In this document: piece after piece, positions 1-8,632 of the stretch
How the letters are laid out: each line of letters starts with the position of its first letter
Position numbering within the stretch: position 1 is the first letter of the stretch
Notes under the pieces: generated by a model
What the model was told of the DNA's origin: nothing
Database searches by the model: none
What the model saw: the letters and a program-made list of their open reading frames with translations, nothing else
Assembly (NCBI GenBank): GCA_945893075.1
Contig: CAMDDX010000011.1
Location: 1 to 47,903, forward strand
Direction: 5' to 3'
Length of the DNA: 47,903 nucleotides
Source of the DNA: Planctomyces sp. SH-PL62
Lineage (GTDB): Bacteria; Planctomycetota; Planctomycetia; Planctomycetales; Planctomycetaceae
Position numbers and translations under genes: made by a program

Positions 1-264
1 CTGACGCTGCGGGTTACATCAATGGTGCCCTTTTCGACGAGTTGGATCACTGCCAGGATTTTTTGTCGGACCGTGAGCCGCTGATGCTTGAATGCAGCAG
101 CTTAGAATTATCCAACTACGGCTATTCGGGAACACCGGCGACTTTACGAATAGCGACTTCGCACGAGCGCGTTCCGGCTGATCAAACTGAGTGCGATAGT
201 CGAAAGGGATGGCTTGTCGTAGTATGCTGAAACACGTCGCCAAGCATCGGCAAGGAGCCGCCTC
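1..264. other. Left-edge stretch without a convincing gene
   Basis: No complete gene is visible. On the minus strand an open frame of about 33 codons runs from position 101 off the left edge. It follows a TAA and has no start codon, but its translation (it contains RQKILAVIQLVEKG) looks more protein-like than the shadows around it, so it may be a gene remnant. A plus-strand frame at 42-230 has a poor composition and no ribosome site. The last 20 bases carry the ribosome-binding site of the next gene (AAGGAG at 252-257). Confidence 0.4.
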
Positions 265-1278
265 TTGAATCAAGCCAACCCTATCAACGAACTCTACAGC
301 CGTTTGAGCGCGGTGGGGCTGTCGCGCGCCTTCGTCACGAAGACCGCACTGCCGAGTTGGTGGGACGACGAAGTCGCGGCGAATCCAAGTGGCTACTCTC
401 AAGGATTGTTGCTTCTGTCCCGGCATCTGGGACTGGACCTCGCATCGCTGCAATCGGAAAGCGAACCAATTCGTCTGCGCGACTTCGGCACCTGCAAATT
501 TAAGAAGCGTTATGACGTCAGCGAAGACGATCTGGCGCTGGCGCGAGTCTTGGCGACGCGAGCGGCTCAACTCGCAGCGTCGGCGGTCTCGATTCCAGCG
601 GAGACGATTCCCGTCCGCGCGAGCGATATCCGCGATCACATTCTCGGTGAGGATGCCTGTTGGGTGGGACTCAACGAACTATTGAACTATTGCTGGTCCA
701 TCGGATTGCCGGTTCTGCACCTCGATCATTTCCCGAAGAGCGCCAAGCGTCCTGACGGTTTCGCTGCGCGCGTCAACGGCAGGCCGGTGATCGTGCTCTG
801 CCGTCACGCGAAATATTCGTCGTGGTTGTTGTTCATCCTGGCGCACGAACTCGGTCACTTGGCGCTCGGCCATGTCCCCGACGAGGGAACTCTGATCGAC
901 CAAAGAGTTCGTCAAGACAGCGTGGATGAAGAAGAACAGCAGGCAGATGCTTTTGCGATTGAACTCTTGTCGGGGCAGGCGAATCGTCGCTTTATCGCGG
1001 CTGACCGATGGCCGAACGCCGTGGAACTCGCGAAGTTGGCGCAGGAGATCGGGCGCAAGTCGATGATTGATCCAGGCCACGTCGTTCTCAACTACGCCCA
1101 TTCGATGGGCGACTCGTTCTATTCAGTCGCCAATGCCGCGTTGAGGCTTCTGGAGCCGAACGCTGACGCGGTTGCAAAGGTGCGCACCAAGATGGCAGAG
1201 AACTTGGACTGGTCTCGTTTACCCGAGGACAGCAGCGAGTTCTTGATGAGGGTGACGCAGCATGGTCATTCGGAATGA
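265..1278 (+). CDS. ImmA/IrrE-family metallo-endopeptidase
   Basis: 337 residues, starting at TTG 265 behind a good Shine-Dalgarno (AAGGAG, 252-257). The zinc-protease motif AHELGHLALGH lies at about residues 193-203. An acidic stretch follows (DEEEQQADAFAIELL), the usual place of the third zinc ligand in the ImmA/IrrE (DUF955) family. Family members cleave repressors or antitoxins, and many have an N-terminal XRE helix-turn-helix; here residues 1-110 are helical but I do not see a confident HTH. Its stop overlaps the ATG of the next gene (ATGA at 1275-1278), so the two are translationally coupled. By analogy with protease/toxin pairs it may control the PIN-like protein downstream; that role is inference. 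Confidence 0.85.
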   Translation: MNQANPINELYSRLSAVGLSRAFVTKTALPSWWDDEVAANPSGYSQGLLLLSRHLGLDLASLQSESEPIRLRDFGTCKFKKRYDVSEDDLALARVLATRAAQLAASAVSIPAETIPVRASDIRDHILGEDACWVGLNELLNYCWSIGLPVLHLDHFPKSAKRPDGFAARVNGRPVIVLCRHAKYSSWLLFILAHELGHLALGHVPDEGTLIDQRVRQDSVDEEEQQADAFAIELLSGQANRRFIAADRWPNAVELAKLAQEIGRKSMIDPGHVVLNYAHSMGDSFYSVANAALRLLEPNADAVAKVRTKMAENLDWSRLPEDSSEFLMRVTQHGHSE

Positions 1279-1917
1279 TCTGCCTTGCCGACAACGACAT
1301 CGTCAAGAAACTGGCGATCTGCAATCTCCTTGACGAGGCACTGGGCGCGTTAGGCGTTTCGCACAGGGAGATCCTGGTCCTTCCGACCGCGCGGTTTAAG
1401 CTCGGCGTCTCCAAGAACCCCGATAAGGCGCGATCGCAGTTGGGAGTCGAAACGTTTGATCGGCTCAAGTATTTTTCTGGATCGCGTCGGCGTGATTGAC
1501 ACCGCGCCGCCGCCAGATGAGCAAAGACTTTTTGACGACGCGCTAGATATTGATACCGGCGAAGCGATCCTGTTTTCCGCGTCAGCCCACTACGCGGGGT
1601 GCCTCGTCTCGACCGGCGACAAAAGAAGCCTGCGAGCACTCGCCACTCTTCCGAACGCCCAGCCAATCATTGATCGCCTTGCGGGGCGTGTGATCTGCTT
1701 TGAACAGATCGTGCTGCGAATCATCGACCGCTTCGGATTCGACCTCGTTCGATCCAAGGTCGTCCCGGCCAGTGATTGCGATACCGCTCTTCGTGCGGCC
1801 TTCGGTTCTGGTTTGGAGGCAACCGAGGAAAGTGTGAGGCATTGTTTGGCGGCCTATATTGGATACCTGCGTGATGAAACTGGACCGCTACTGATCAACG
1901 ATTGTGAGCCATTTTGA
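1275..1917 (+). pseudogene. PIN-like (VapC-type) protein, frameshifted at a T5 run
   Basis: Two overlapping frames make one protein of about 213 residues if one T is removed from the run at 1472-1476. The first frame (1275-1499) begins MICLADNDIVKKLA, giving the first acidic residue expected of a PIN nuclease. The second frame continues with DIDTGEAILFSASAH and LVSTGDKRSLRAL, resembling the later GEA and TGDKR acidic motifs of PIN domains. PIN proteins are Mg-dependent RNases, often the toxin of a toxin-antitoxin pair. The ATG overlaps the ImmA/IrrE stop codon, and the helicase starts 24 bases after its stop. The extra T could be a real mutation, an assembly error or a slippery site. Family assignment comes from short motifs only. 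Confidence 0.6.
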
Positions 1918-1941
1918 CGCCGGGGTTTCCGTGAGGTCCGC

Positions 1942-4647
1942 ATGTCCGACATCAACCGCTTCTCTTCCCGCCGCCAGCGGCTCGACCAAGCTTTCCTCAG
2001 CGCGCGACTGAAGGACGCACAGTCCTACAAACGCATCGCCGGCTACTTCCGCAGTTCGATTTTCGAGTTGGTCGGCGAGGAGATCGCTGCCATCCCAAAA
2101 GTGCAGATCGTCTGCAACAGCGAACTGGACGCGGCCGACGTCGTCGTCTCCGAGCACGCACGCGAAACCGCGCTCAAGGAACGCTGGAACGAAGCCCCGT
2201 CCGAGGTCGAAGCGCTGCTGCATCGCGACCGCTATCGCCGCCTTCATGACTTGCTGACCAGCGGCCGAGTCGAGATTCGCGTCGTCCCCAAAGACCGCGT
2301 CTTCGTCCACGGCAAGGCGGGTGTCATCGAAGCGGCCGACGGCTCGAAGAGTTGCTTCCTCGGTTCGATCAACGAAACCAAGAGCGCCTTCACCCACAAG
2401 TACGAGATTCTGTGGGAAGACCCATCAGCGGAGGGCGTCGAGTGGGTTGAGGAAGAATTCGACGCGCTCTGGAAGGACTCTTACCCGCTTCCGGATGCCA
2501 TCATCGAGGAGATCAAGCGCGTCGCTGATCGCGTGGAGATTCGCTTTGAGGAAATCAAACCATCGGAACCTCCTGCCGCCGCGCTGGCGGAAAGCCCGAT
2601 CTATCGCGGCGGCGAACAACTCCAACCGTGGCAACGCTCGTTCGTGACCATGTTTCTCCAGCACCGGGAAACCTACGGCAAGGCTCGGCTGTTGCTGGCA
2701 GATGAAGTCGGTGTCGGCAAGACGCTGTCGCTCGCGGCCAGCGCGATGATCTCAGCACTGCTTGATGATGGCCCGGTCCTGATCCTCTGCCCGTCAACGC
2801 TCACGTTGCAATGGCAGGTCGAGCTGGCGGACAAGCTCGGCATCCCCAGCGCGGCGTGATCCTCAACCAAGAAAGTCTGGATTGATCCCAAGGGTCACAT
2901 CATCAAGACGCGCGGCCCGGAAGACATCGCCCGCTGCCCATTCCGCATCGCTATCGTCTCCACCGGCCTGATCTTTCACGACTCCGACGAACGCCAGTAT
3001 TTGATGGAGCGCAAGTACGGAACCATCGTTCTCGACGAAGCCCACAAAGCTCGCCGCCGTGGCGGGCTGGGACCGACAAAGGATCAGCCGAATAATCTGC
3101 TCGACTTCATGCTGCGGATCGGGCCGCGCACAAAGAACCTGCTGCTCGGCACCGCCACGCCAATTCAAACCGAGGTCCATGAACTCTGGGACTTGCTGAG
3201 CATCCTCAACGCCGGCGCGAACCATGTGCTCGGCCGCGATTTGTTCGGTCGCTGGGCTGACTTTGAAAAAGCTCTGCCAATCGTCAAAGGCGACGAACTT
3301 CCCGCCGACGAAAAAGACGCTTGGGAGTGGCTGCGCAACCCGCTGCCTCCCGCGAACGAAGATGCCCTCTTTCACACACTGCGTCTGCAACTGGGACTCC
3401 CCGAACAAACTTTCTTCACCGACCGAGGTTTCGGCTCGCTCAGCTTCCTAGAGCAACAAGCAGTTAGCGAAGCCCTCACGCCCGGCTTCCTCAGCGAGCA
3501 CAATCCCATCATCCGTCACACTGTCTTGCGCCGACGGAAAACGCTGAAAGACGCTCGCTTGTTGGAAAAGATCGGCGTCGAGATTCATCCCGATTCAGAC
3601 GCGCCACCAGACGCTTATTTGGGCATCGGGTTCAGCGGTCTCGGCCTGCTGACCAACCATCCTTTCGACCTCGCCTATCAGGCCGCCGAAGCCTTCACGA
3701 CGGCGCTCCAAAAACGGACCAAGGCAGCCGGATTCATGAAGACGCTCTTGCTGCAACGCATCTGTTCGAGCTTCGCATCGGGCCGATCAACCGCACAGAA
3801 GTTGCTGCGCTGCGAAAACCTCGATGATGAGGACCAACCTCCACAATTAAACTCGCTGCTGAGCGGTCTCACTCCCGACGAGGGGACTCACCTGCGGACG
3901 ATCGTCGCCGAACTTTCACGCCCCGAAGCCCACGACCCCAAGCTGGCGGCGGTCCATTACTTCCTCACCCAGCTCCGCACCGAAGGCAAGACTTGGCTGG
4001 AGCACGGCTGCATCGTCTTCAGCCAATACTACGACACGGCCTATTGGTTCGCGGCGGAGCTGGCGAAGTCACTGCCCGTTGAACCCATCGGCGTTTACGC
4101 CGGTGCCGGCAAGAGCGGCATGTTTCGTGGCGAAGACTTCGCCGCCGTCGAACGCGAAGACATCAAGGGGGCCGTCAAGAAACGCAAGATTCGCCTCGTC
4201 GTCGCCACCGACGCCGCGTGCGAAGGCTTGAACCTCCAAACCCTCGGCACACTCATCAATGTGGACCTGCCCTGGAACCCGTCACGTCTGGAGCAACGCC
4301 TCGGCCGCATCAAACGCTTCGGCCAAGCACGGCAGACCGTGGACATGCTGAATCTCGTGTACCACGAAACCCAAGACGAGAAGGTTTACGACGTCCTGTC
4401 CCGCCGCATGAAAGACCGCTACGACATCTTCCGCGGCCTCCCCGACACGATCGAGGACGACTGGATCGAGACCGAAGAAAAAATGGACGAGATGATGGAC
4501 GAGTACATTCACCTTCGGCAAAAAGCCCGCGACGTCTTCGAGATGCGCTACCAAGAAACCATCGACCCCGACGCCAACAGATGGGAACTGTGCTCACGAG
4601 TGCTGGCCCGCCGAGATGTCACTGAGCGGCTATCCGAGCCGTGGTGA
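1942..4647 (+). pseudogene. PLD-domain SNF2 helicase, interrupted by in-frame TGA
   Basis: One 902-codon frame from ATG 1942 (ribosome site GTGAGG just upstream) to TGA 4645, broken by TGA at 2857-2859 (codon 306). The N-terminus is phospholipase-D-like, with an HxK motif (VHGKAGVIE) near residue 121 followed by GSINETKS. SNF2 motifs follow: Walker A DEVGVGKT near 254, DEAH near 364, GTATP near 404, and QRLGRIKRFGQ near 784. The nonsense codon separates Walker A from DEAH, so neither piece alone is a working motor. The residues after the stop (SSTKKVW) continue the helicase with no gap in frame, pointing to a single Trp TGG-to-TGA change. PLD and SNF2 proteins both occur in phage-defence systems such as DISARM, but as separate proteins there. 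The next gene starts 17 bases downstream. Confidence 0.8.
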
Positions 4648-4664
4648 GCCAGTTTTGAATTGAC

Positions 4665-5147
4665 GTGGTGGAAGTATTGGTACGCGCGACCGACTCGGCC
4701 CTGGGTGTGGAACAGGACATCCTCTTCACGCTGGTCGAACAGCTTCCGCGATTCCGGCACAGCGGTCAGCCCGGTGCGTTTCGCGCGTGGTTGCGCACGG
4801 TCGCCACGAATCGAGTCCGGCTTTGCTGGCGGACCCAGAACTATCGCTTGCAGGCCCCCGGCGGCAGCGAGTTTCTGGTCCTGCTCGCGGAGTTGGAGGA
4901 TCCGCAGTCCAGCTTGAGCGACGAATGGAATCTCGATCATCAGCGGCATGTCTTGCAATCGCTGTTGCAGGAGCTGGGCCAGGAATTTGAACCGGTCACC
5001 TTGGAAGCGTTTCGGCGAGTCGCTTTGTTAGACCAGTTGCCGTCGAAAGTGGCACAGGACTTAGGCATGACCGTCGGGGCGGTGTACATCGCCAAATCGC
5101 GTGTGCTGCGTCGGCTGCGCGAGGAGGCGAGTGAATTGCTGGATTAA
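4665..5147 (+). CDS. ECF RNA polymerase sigma factor, N-terminally truncated
   Basis: 160 residues from GTG 4665 (or GTG 4668). The fragment has the later part of sigma region 2 (LPRFRHSGQPGAFRAWLRTV), the linker rich in APGGSEF, and a full region 4 helix-turn-helix (VAQDLGMTVGAVYIAKSRVLRRLREEA). Planctomycete ECF factors of this type normally carry 40-50 more residues containing regions 2.1-2.2, needed for core polymerase binding. Here the frame opens 17 bases after the helicase stop, behind a TGA, so the 5' part of the gene is missing. I infer loss by insertion or deletion at the boundary with the operon upstream. The zinc-finger kinase downstream is its usual kind of partner. Activity is doubtful. 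Confidence 0.75.
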   Translation: MVEVLVRATDSALGVEQDILFTLVEQLPRFRHSGQPGAFRAWLRTVATNRVRLCWRTQNYRLQAPGGSEFLVLLAELEDPQSSLSDEWNLDHQRHVLQSLLQELGQEFEPVTLEAFRRVALLDQLPSKVAQDLGMTVGAVYIAKSRVLRRLREEASELLD

Positions 5148-5263
5148 GGTCAGCAGAAATCGAGAAAGGATGCGACGCGGCGGCGAATTATGACTGTCAG
5201 GATTTTTGGCCGGCGCGTTGAGGAATCGGAAAACGTCCACTGGCGCGGCACCGTCGCGCGAGT

Positions 5264-5283
5264 GCGGGGAATGGACTCCCCGC
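5264..5283. repeat. REP-like hairpin before the kinase gene
   Basis: GCGGGGA, a 6-base loop, then TCCCCGC: a perfect 7-bp stem, followed by GGCC. A related word (GGGAATG...ATCCC...GGCC) occurs at 19024-19053, so this is probably a dispersed element and not a local regulatory hairpin. Confidence 0.5.
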
Positions 5284-5318
5284 GGCCAATCCCAAACGAG
5301 ACTACGGGAGCGGCCCTC

Positions 5319-6167
5319 ATGTCACCGAAACTCCAAGCCCAGCACCCCAGCCTTGATGAGCTTCGGGAACTCGCGCTCGGATTTTCGGAAAACGCCTCGG
5401 CCGACTCGATCGCCGAAATCGAAGAGCATGTCCTCGAATGTCCCACATGCTGGGAAGCTCTGCAATTGGTTCCCAAAACGGATGCGTTCGTTGATGCCTT
5501 GCGCTCGGCGTATCAGGAAGAATCGGCCGCCACGTCCAACAATCGACCACAATTGGCGGCAGCCATTTCCGACCACGACAGCGCCAGACGTTGTTCGCCA
5601 GTCGGACCCGCTGAACGACAAACGTTGGCGATCTGGGCTCAATCCACGATCTCGGCGCGCAGTCCGGTCGATGCGACCGATCCCTTGCCGCAGACTGATC
5701 CCACCTCTTCAGCACCGACGGAGCCATTGCGCCGATTGGATCATTACGAAGTGTTGAACGTCCTCGGCTGCGGCGGAATGGGTGTGGTCTTGAAAGCTCG
5801 TGACAGTCGGCTCAACCGGCTGGTCGCCATCAAGATGCTGGCCCCCGAATTATCTGGAAACGACGTGGCGCGACAGCGATTCGAACGCGAGGCGAGAGCG
5901 GCAGCGGCCATTCGCAACGATCAGGTGGTCACCATTTTCGCCGTCAGCACCGAGGGACCGGTGCCGTATTTGGTGATGGAATACATCGCGGGCCACACGC
6001 TCGAGGTAAGAATATCGAGCAAAACCCGGTGCAAGAACTCGTTGAACTGGGAATGCTCCGACTGCATGCGCCGACAAAGAGGTTTGATCATGACGACGCG
6101 CGTCATCCCGACATCTCTTTGTGAAAGAGACAATTGCTGGCGTTCGTTCAAAACAGCTCGGCGATAG
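5319..6167 (+). pseudogene. Zinc-finger Ser/Thr protein kinase, truncated after the N-lobe
   Basis: Start chosen at ATG 5319 with GGGAG upstream; the frame stays open further 5' but without a good site. The N-terminal segment has an anti-sigma-type zinc motif (EHVLECPTC, H-x3-C-x2-C). After a Pro/Thr-rich linker comes a Hanks-type kinase N-lobe: glycine loop LGCGGMGVV, VAIK lysine, and hinge LVMEYIAGHTLE. At about 6003 the kinase similarity stops, before the HRD and DFG motifs, so no catalysis is possible. The frame then runs on with unrelated residues to a stop overlapping the DUF1501 gene tail. The +2 frame from the same junction (6005-6124) reads as an apparently genuine C-terminus of another protein. 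I infer a recombination or deletion scar. Neighbouring truncated sigma factor and kinase were probably once an intact pair. Confidence 0.75.
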
Positions 6168-7485
6168 GTCTGCCATTGTCGAGCATGTTGGTTGGACGCC
6201 CGGCTTGGTTCGTGTACTGCAAGTCGAGCGGTACACCGAGGAACTGGAAGAGCGTGGCGAGAAGATCGTTCGGCGACACGGGATTCGAGAGTGGAACATC
6301 TCCCTTGGTCGTCGATTCGCCGATGAGTTTCCCCATCTGCATCCCGCCGCCGGCCAGGACTTGATTGCCAAGCTGCGGCCAGTGCTCGCGGCCGCCGTCC
6401 TTGTTGATGTGCGGCGATCGGCCGAACTCACCGACGATGGCCAGCAGAACTTTCTGGTCCAAGCCGCGAGCATACAGGTCTTCCAAAAAGACCGAGACGG
6501 CGTGATCGAATTCCGGGGCCAGCTTCCGCATCTCTTCTTCGATGGTGCCGTGATTGACTGACGGGTTGGTGCCGTGCGAATCCCAGCCGCCATACCAGAC
6601 GGTGATCATCCCGGTATTCGCTTCGGCCAGTCGGCGCGCGAGCAGCAGGTTCTCGCCGAGCTTCTTGTCTCCCTTGCCGTATCGCTCGCGCAGCTTGGGA
6701 TCTTCTCGCGATAGATCGAATGCCTCGCGAGCCTTGCCTCGGATGAGTTCGACCGCGCGCCCTTCGTACTCATCCATCGTGTGCATCATGCCGCTTTGGT
6801 CGATGGCTCGATCCATCTGGTCGAACGTCTTGAGCAACGAGCGCCGATCCTGCAAGCGGTCCAGCGTCAGCCGAGGCATCATGTTGGCCAACGAATTCCC
6901 GCGCGCGTCGAACGGCGCGTACGAGCCACCCAGCCACGCCGGGCCTTCCGCGTAAAGATGATCGAGGCCGACGTAGGTCGGCATTCCGCTGGCGGGATGA
7001 TTCGGGCCGCGATAGCGAGACAGAATCGAACCGATGCTCGGCTGAATGGGCGGCGCGCCGTTGCCGGCCGGTGGATGATCGTGTCCGGTCGAGAGCCAGT
7101 GCGTCGCCGCCGTGTGGTCCGCCGCCGTGTGAGCAAACGAACGAATGATCGAATACTTGTCGGCAAGCTGCGCGAGGTTGGGGAACAGCCCACCGATGTG
7201 CGTCCCGGGCACGTTTGTCTTGAGCGTGCCGACGGTGCTGCGATACGGCAACGCATTGTCCGGTTTTGGATCAAACGTCTCGAATTGAGTAGGACCTCCG
7301 GAAAGAAACAGCCAAATTACGGTCTTGTCATTGAGGCTCTCGCTCGTCTTTCCCAATGCGGCTCGTGCTCGCAGCAGATCTGGCAGCATCAGTCCCGTCG
7401 CGCCCAGCGCACCGACTTTGAGAACGTCTCGGCGACTGGTGCCGTTGCAGCATCGTGACCGTTGTGGACCCCAAACATTGAGCAT
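6148..7485 (-). CDS. DUF1501 family protein, Tat-exported
   Basis: 445 residues from ATG 7485, which has GAGG eight bases upstream; a GTG at 7494 is the alternative. The N-terminus has a twin-arginine signal (SRRDVLKVGALGATGLMLP), so export in folded form is expected. The body is a DUF1501 sulfatase-like fold with LFLSGGPTQFETFDPKP, GGWDSHG and VGEFGRSPHINKDGGREHW. DUF1501 proteins are abundant in planctomycetes, usually beside DUF1549/DUF1553 cytochrome-type proteins; that partner is absent here. Substrate unknown. Its 3' end overlaps the convergent broken kinase frame, and a ThuA-like gene lies about 90 bases upstream on the same strand. Confidence 0.9.
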   Translation of the reverse strand: MLNVWGPQRSRCCNGTSRRDVLKVGALGATGLMLPDLLRARAALGKTSESLNDKTVIWLFLSGGPTQFETFDPKPDNALPYRSTVGTLKTNVPGTHIGGLFPNLAQLADKYSIIRSFAHTAADHTAATHWLSTGHDHPPAGNGAPPIQPSIGSILSRYRGPNHPASGMPTYVGLDHLYAEGPAWLGGSYAPFDARGNSLANMMPRLTLDRLQDRRSLLKTFDQMDRAIDQSGMMHTMDEYEGRAVELIRGKAREAFDLSREDPKLRERYGKGDKKLGENLLLARRLAEANTGMITVWYGGWDSHGTNPSVNHGTIEEEMRKLAPEFDHAVSVFLEDLYARGLDQKVLLAIVGEFGRSPHINKDGGREHWPQLGNQVLAGGGMQMGKLIGESTTKGDVPLSNPVSPNDLLATLFQFLGVPLDLQYTNQAGRPTNMLDNGRPIAELF

Positions 7486-7578
7486 CGCTGGCACCTCGTA
7501 GGAATGTCGTCATCAGCATCTTAGACCGAACTTTCTCGGCCGAACAACCAGAGCTTCGTCCAAGCCACTTCGCGAGGA

Positions 7579-8466
7579 TCACTTGGCTTCGGGCAGCGCG
7601 AGGTCTTGATCGGTGACAGGAACTGGGAATCCGGTTTTTGGGATGTCGCGTTTCAGAGTCCACAGCGCGGCCTGAATGATAAATCGGCGATACGACTCGT
7701 GCTTCCAATTGTCGTGGAAGTGCAGTCCTGTGAACCCGAACGAGCGGCCGGTGTCGGGACGCTCCCAGCACCAAGCGACCGTGCCAGAAGTCTCGTCGGT
7801 CGGGATGCGCAGCAGCGTGGTGATTGGCGAGTCCTTCTCGGACAGCGTCACCGGTGCGGCGGCATCGCGCGAGGTCAGCTTCAATGCGAAATAGAACTCT
7901 TCGCGCACGGCGACCGGACGCACACCGCGCAGGATGGCGTGTTCGGCGTTGACCAATTGCGGTGTGATTTCATCAAACTCTTTGAAGCGGCGATCGGGGC
8001 CGCCGTGGCAGGCTCCGAAGAGTTGCACGAACGGTGCGATCGGTTCGGCGGCTTTGGTACCGGTCGCCCAGTGCAGCGCGCCGAGTCCTCCGCCACGTTT
8101 GGCGAGATCACGGAACGCGGCGAGTCGGGTTGCGTCTGCCGACAGCCACTTGGCTCCCTCAGAAACAAAGATCACAGCGGCGTCGGCGCGTGCGAGGAGT
8201 TGTGGACCATCGCTCCAATCGCCGCTCGCGTTGACGACGATGGTCTCCAGATTTGGTTGATCGCGCAACAGGCGAGCCAGCAGATTGACGCCGGCGAAAT
8301 ACTCGTGCGTCGTCGGCTTGTGCGAGCCATCCGGTCCCTGGCCGATCAGCAGCAATCGCTGCGGACGGGGCTTGGTGTCGGCATCGTCGGCGAATGCCAA
8401 ATTCAGATGAGTGGCGGCCATCATCATCACGGTCACAACGATCAATTGGCGTAGGATCGGCATCAT
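7579..8466 (-). CDS. ThuA-like domain protein, secreted
   Basis: 295 residues. A signal peptide (MMPILRQLIVVTVMMMAATHLNLAFA) is followed by a ThuA-like class I glutamine-amidotransferase fold: RLLLIGQGPDGSHKPTTHEY, ADAAVIFVSEGAKW, and a GGGLGALHWATG segment at the position of the nucleophile elbow. The family is named for trehalose utilisation in rhizobia; planctomycete members are numerous and of unknown substrate. It is codirectional with the DUF1501 gene downstream (93 bases apart), perhaps one transcript. ATG 8463 is an equally possible start. Confidence 0.85.
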   Translation of the reverse strand: MMPILRQLIVVTVMMMAATHLNLAFADDADTKPRPQRLLLIGQGPDGSHKPTTHEYFAGVNLLARLLRDQPNLETIVVNASGDWSDGPQLLARADAAVIFVSEGAKWLSADATRLAAFRDLAKRGGGLGALHWATGTKAAEPIAPFVQLFGACHGGPDRRFKEFDEITPQLVNAEHAILRGVRPVAVREEFYFALKLTSRDAAAPVTLSEKDSPITTLLRIPTDETSGTVAWCWERPDTGRSFGFTGLHFHDNWKHESYRRFIIQAALWTLKRDIPKTGFPVPVTDQDLALPEAK

Positions 8467-8560
8467 GGTTGTCCCGGAGTGGAGAGGGAATTTTCGGGTC
8501 GCTGGGGATTCTTGTACGAAACTTCGGTGAGATTGCCACTATTAAGGATGTGTTTGGGAT

Positions 8561-8616
8561 GTGGGGCACGTTTTCAACGTGCCTCAAGAGACGGGCACGT
8601 TGAAAACGTGCCCCAC
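8561..8616. repeat. REPIN-like palindrome, GTGG foot (CACGTT family)
   Basis: Arms 8561-8583 and 8594-8616 are perfect inverted copies (23 bases) around a 10-base spacer. Each arm is GTGG followed by its own stem-loop: GGCACGTT, loop TTC, AACGTGCC. It lies between divergent genes, 17 bases before the start at 8633. Confidence 0.85.
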
Positions 8617-8632
8617 GAGGAAAGGGTCGATC

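Noticed and set aside
1..101. Gene remnant on the minus strand at the left edge
   Set aside because: Only about 33 codons are visible, with no start; suggestive composition but too little to call.
2857..2859. TGA as selenocysteine or programmed read-through
   Set aside because: The surrounding sequence shows no evident SECIS-like hairpin, and SNF2 helicases are not selenoproteins; a Trp-to-stop change is simpler.
5190..5318. Extended N-terminus of the kinase from 5190
   Set aside because: Composition is unlike the family, it runs through a REP-like hairpin, and ATG 5319 has a clear ribosome site.
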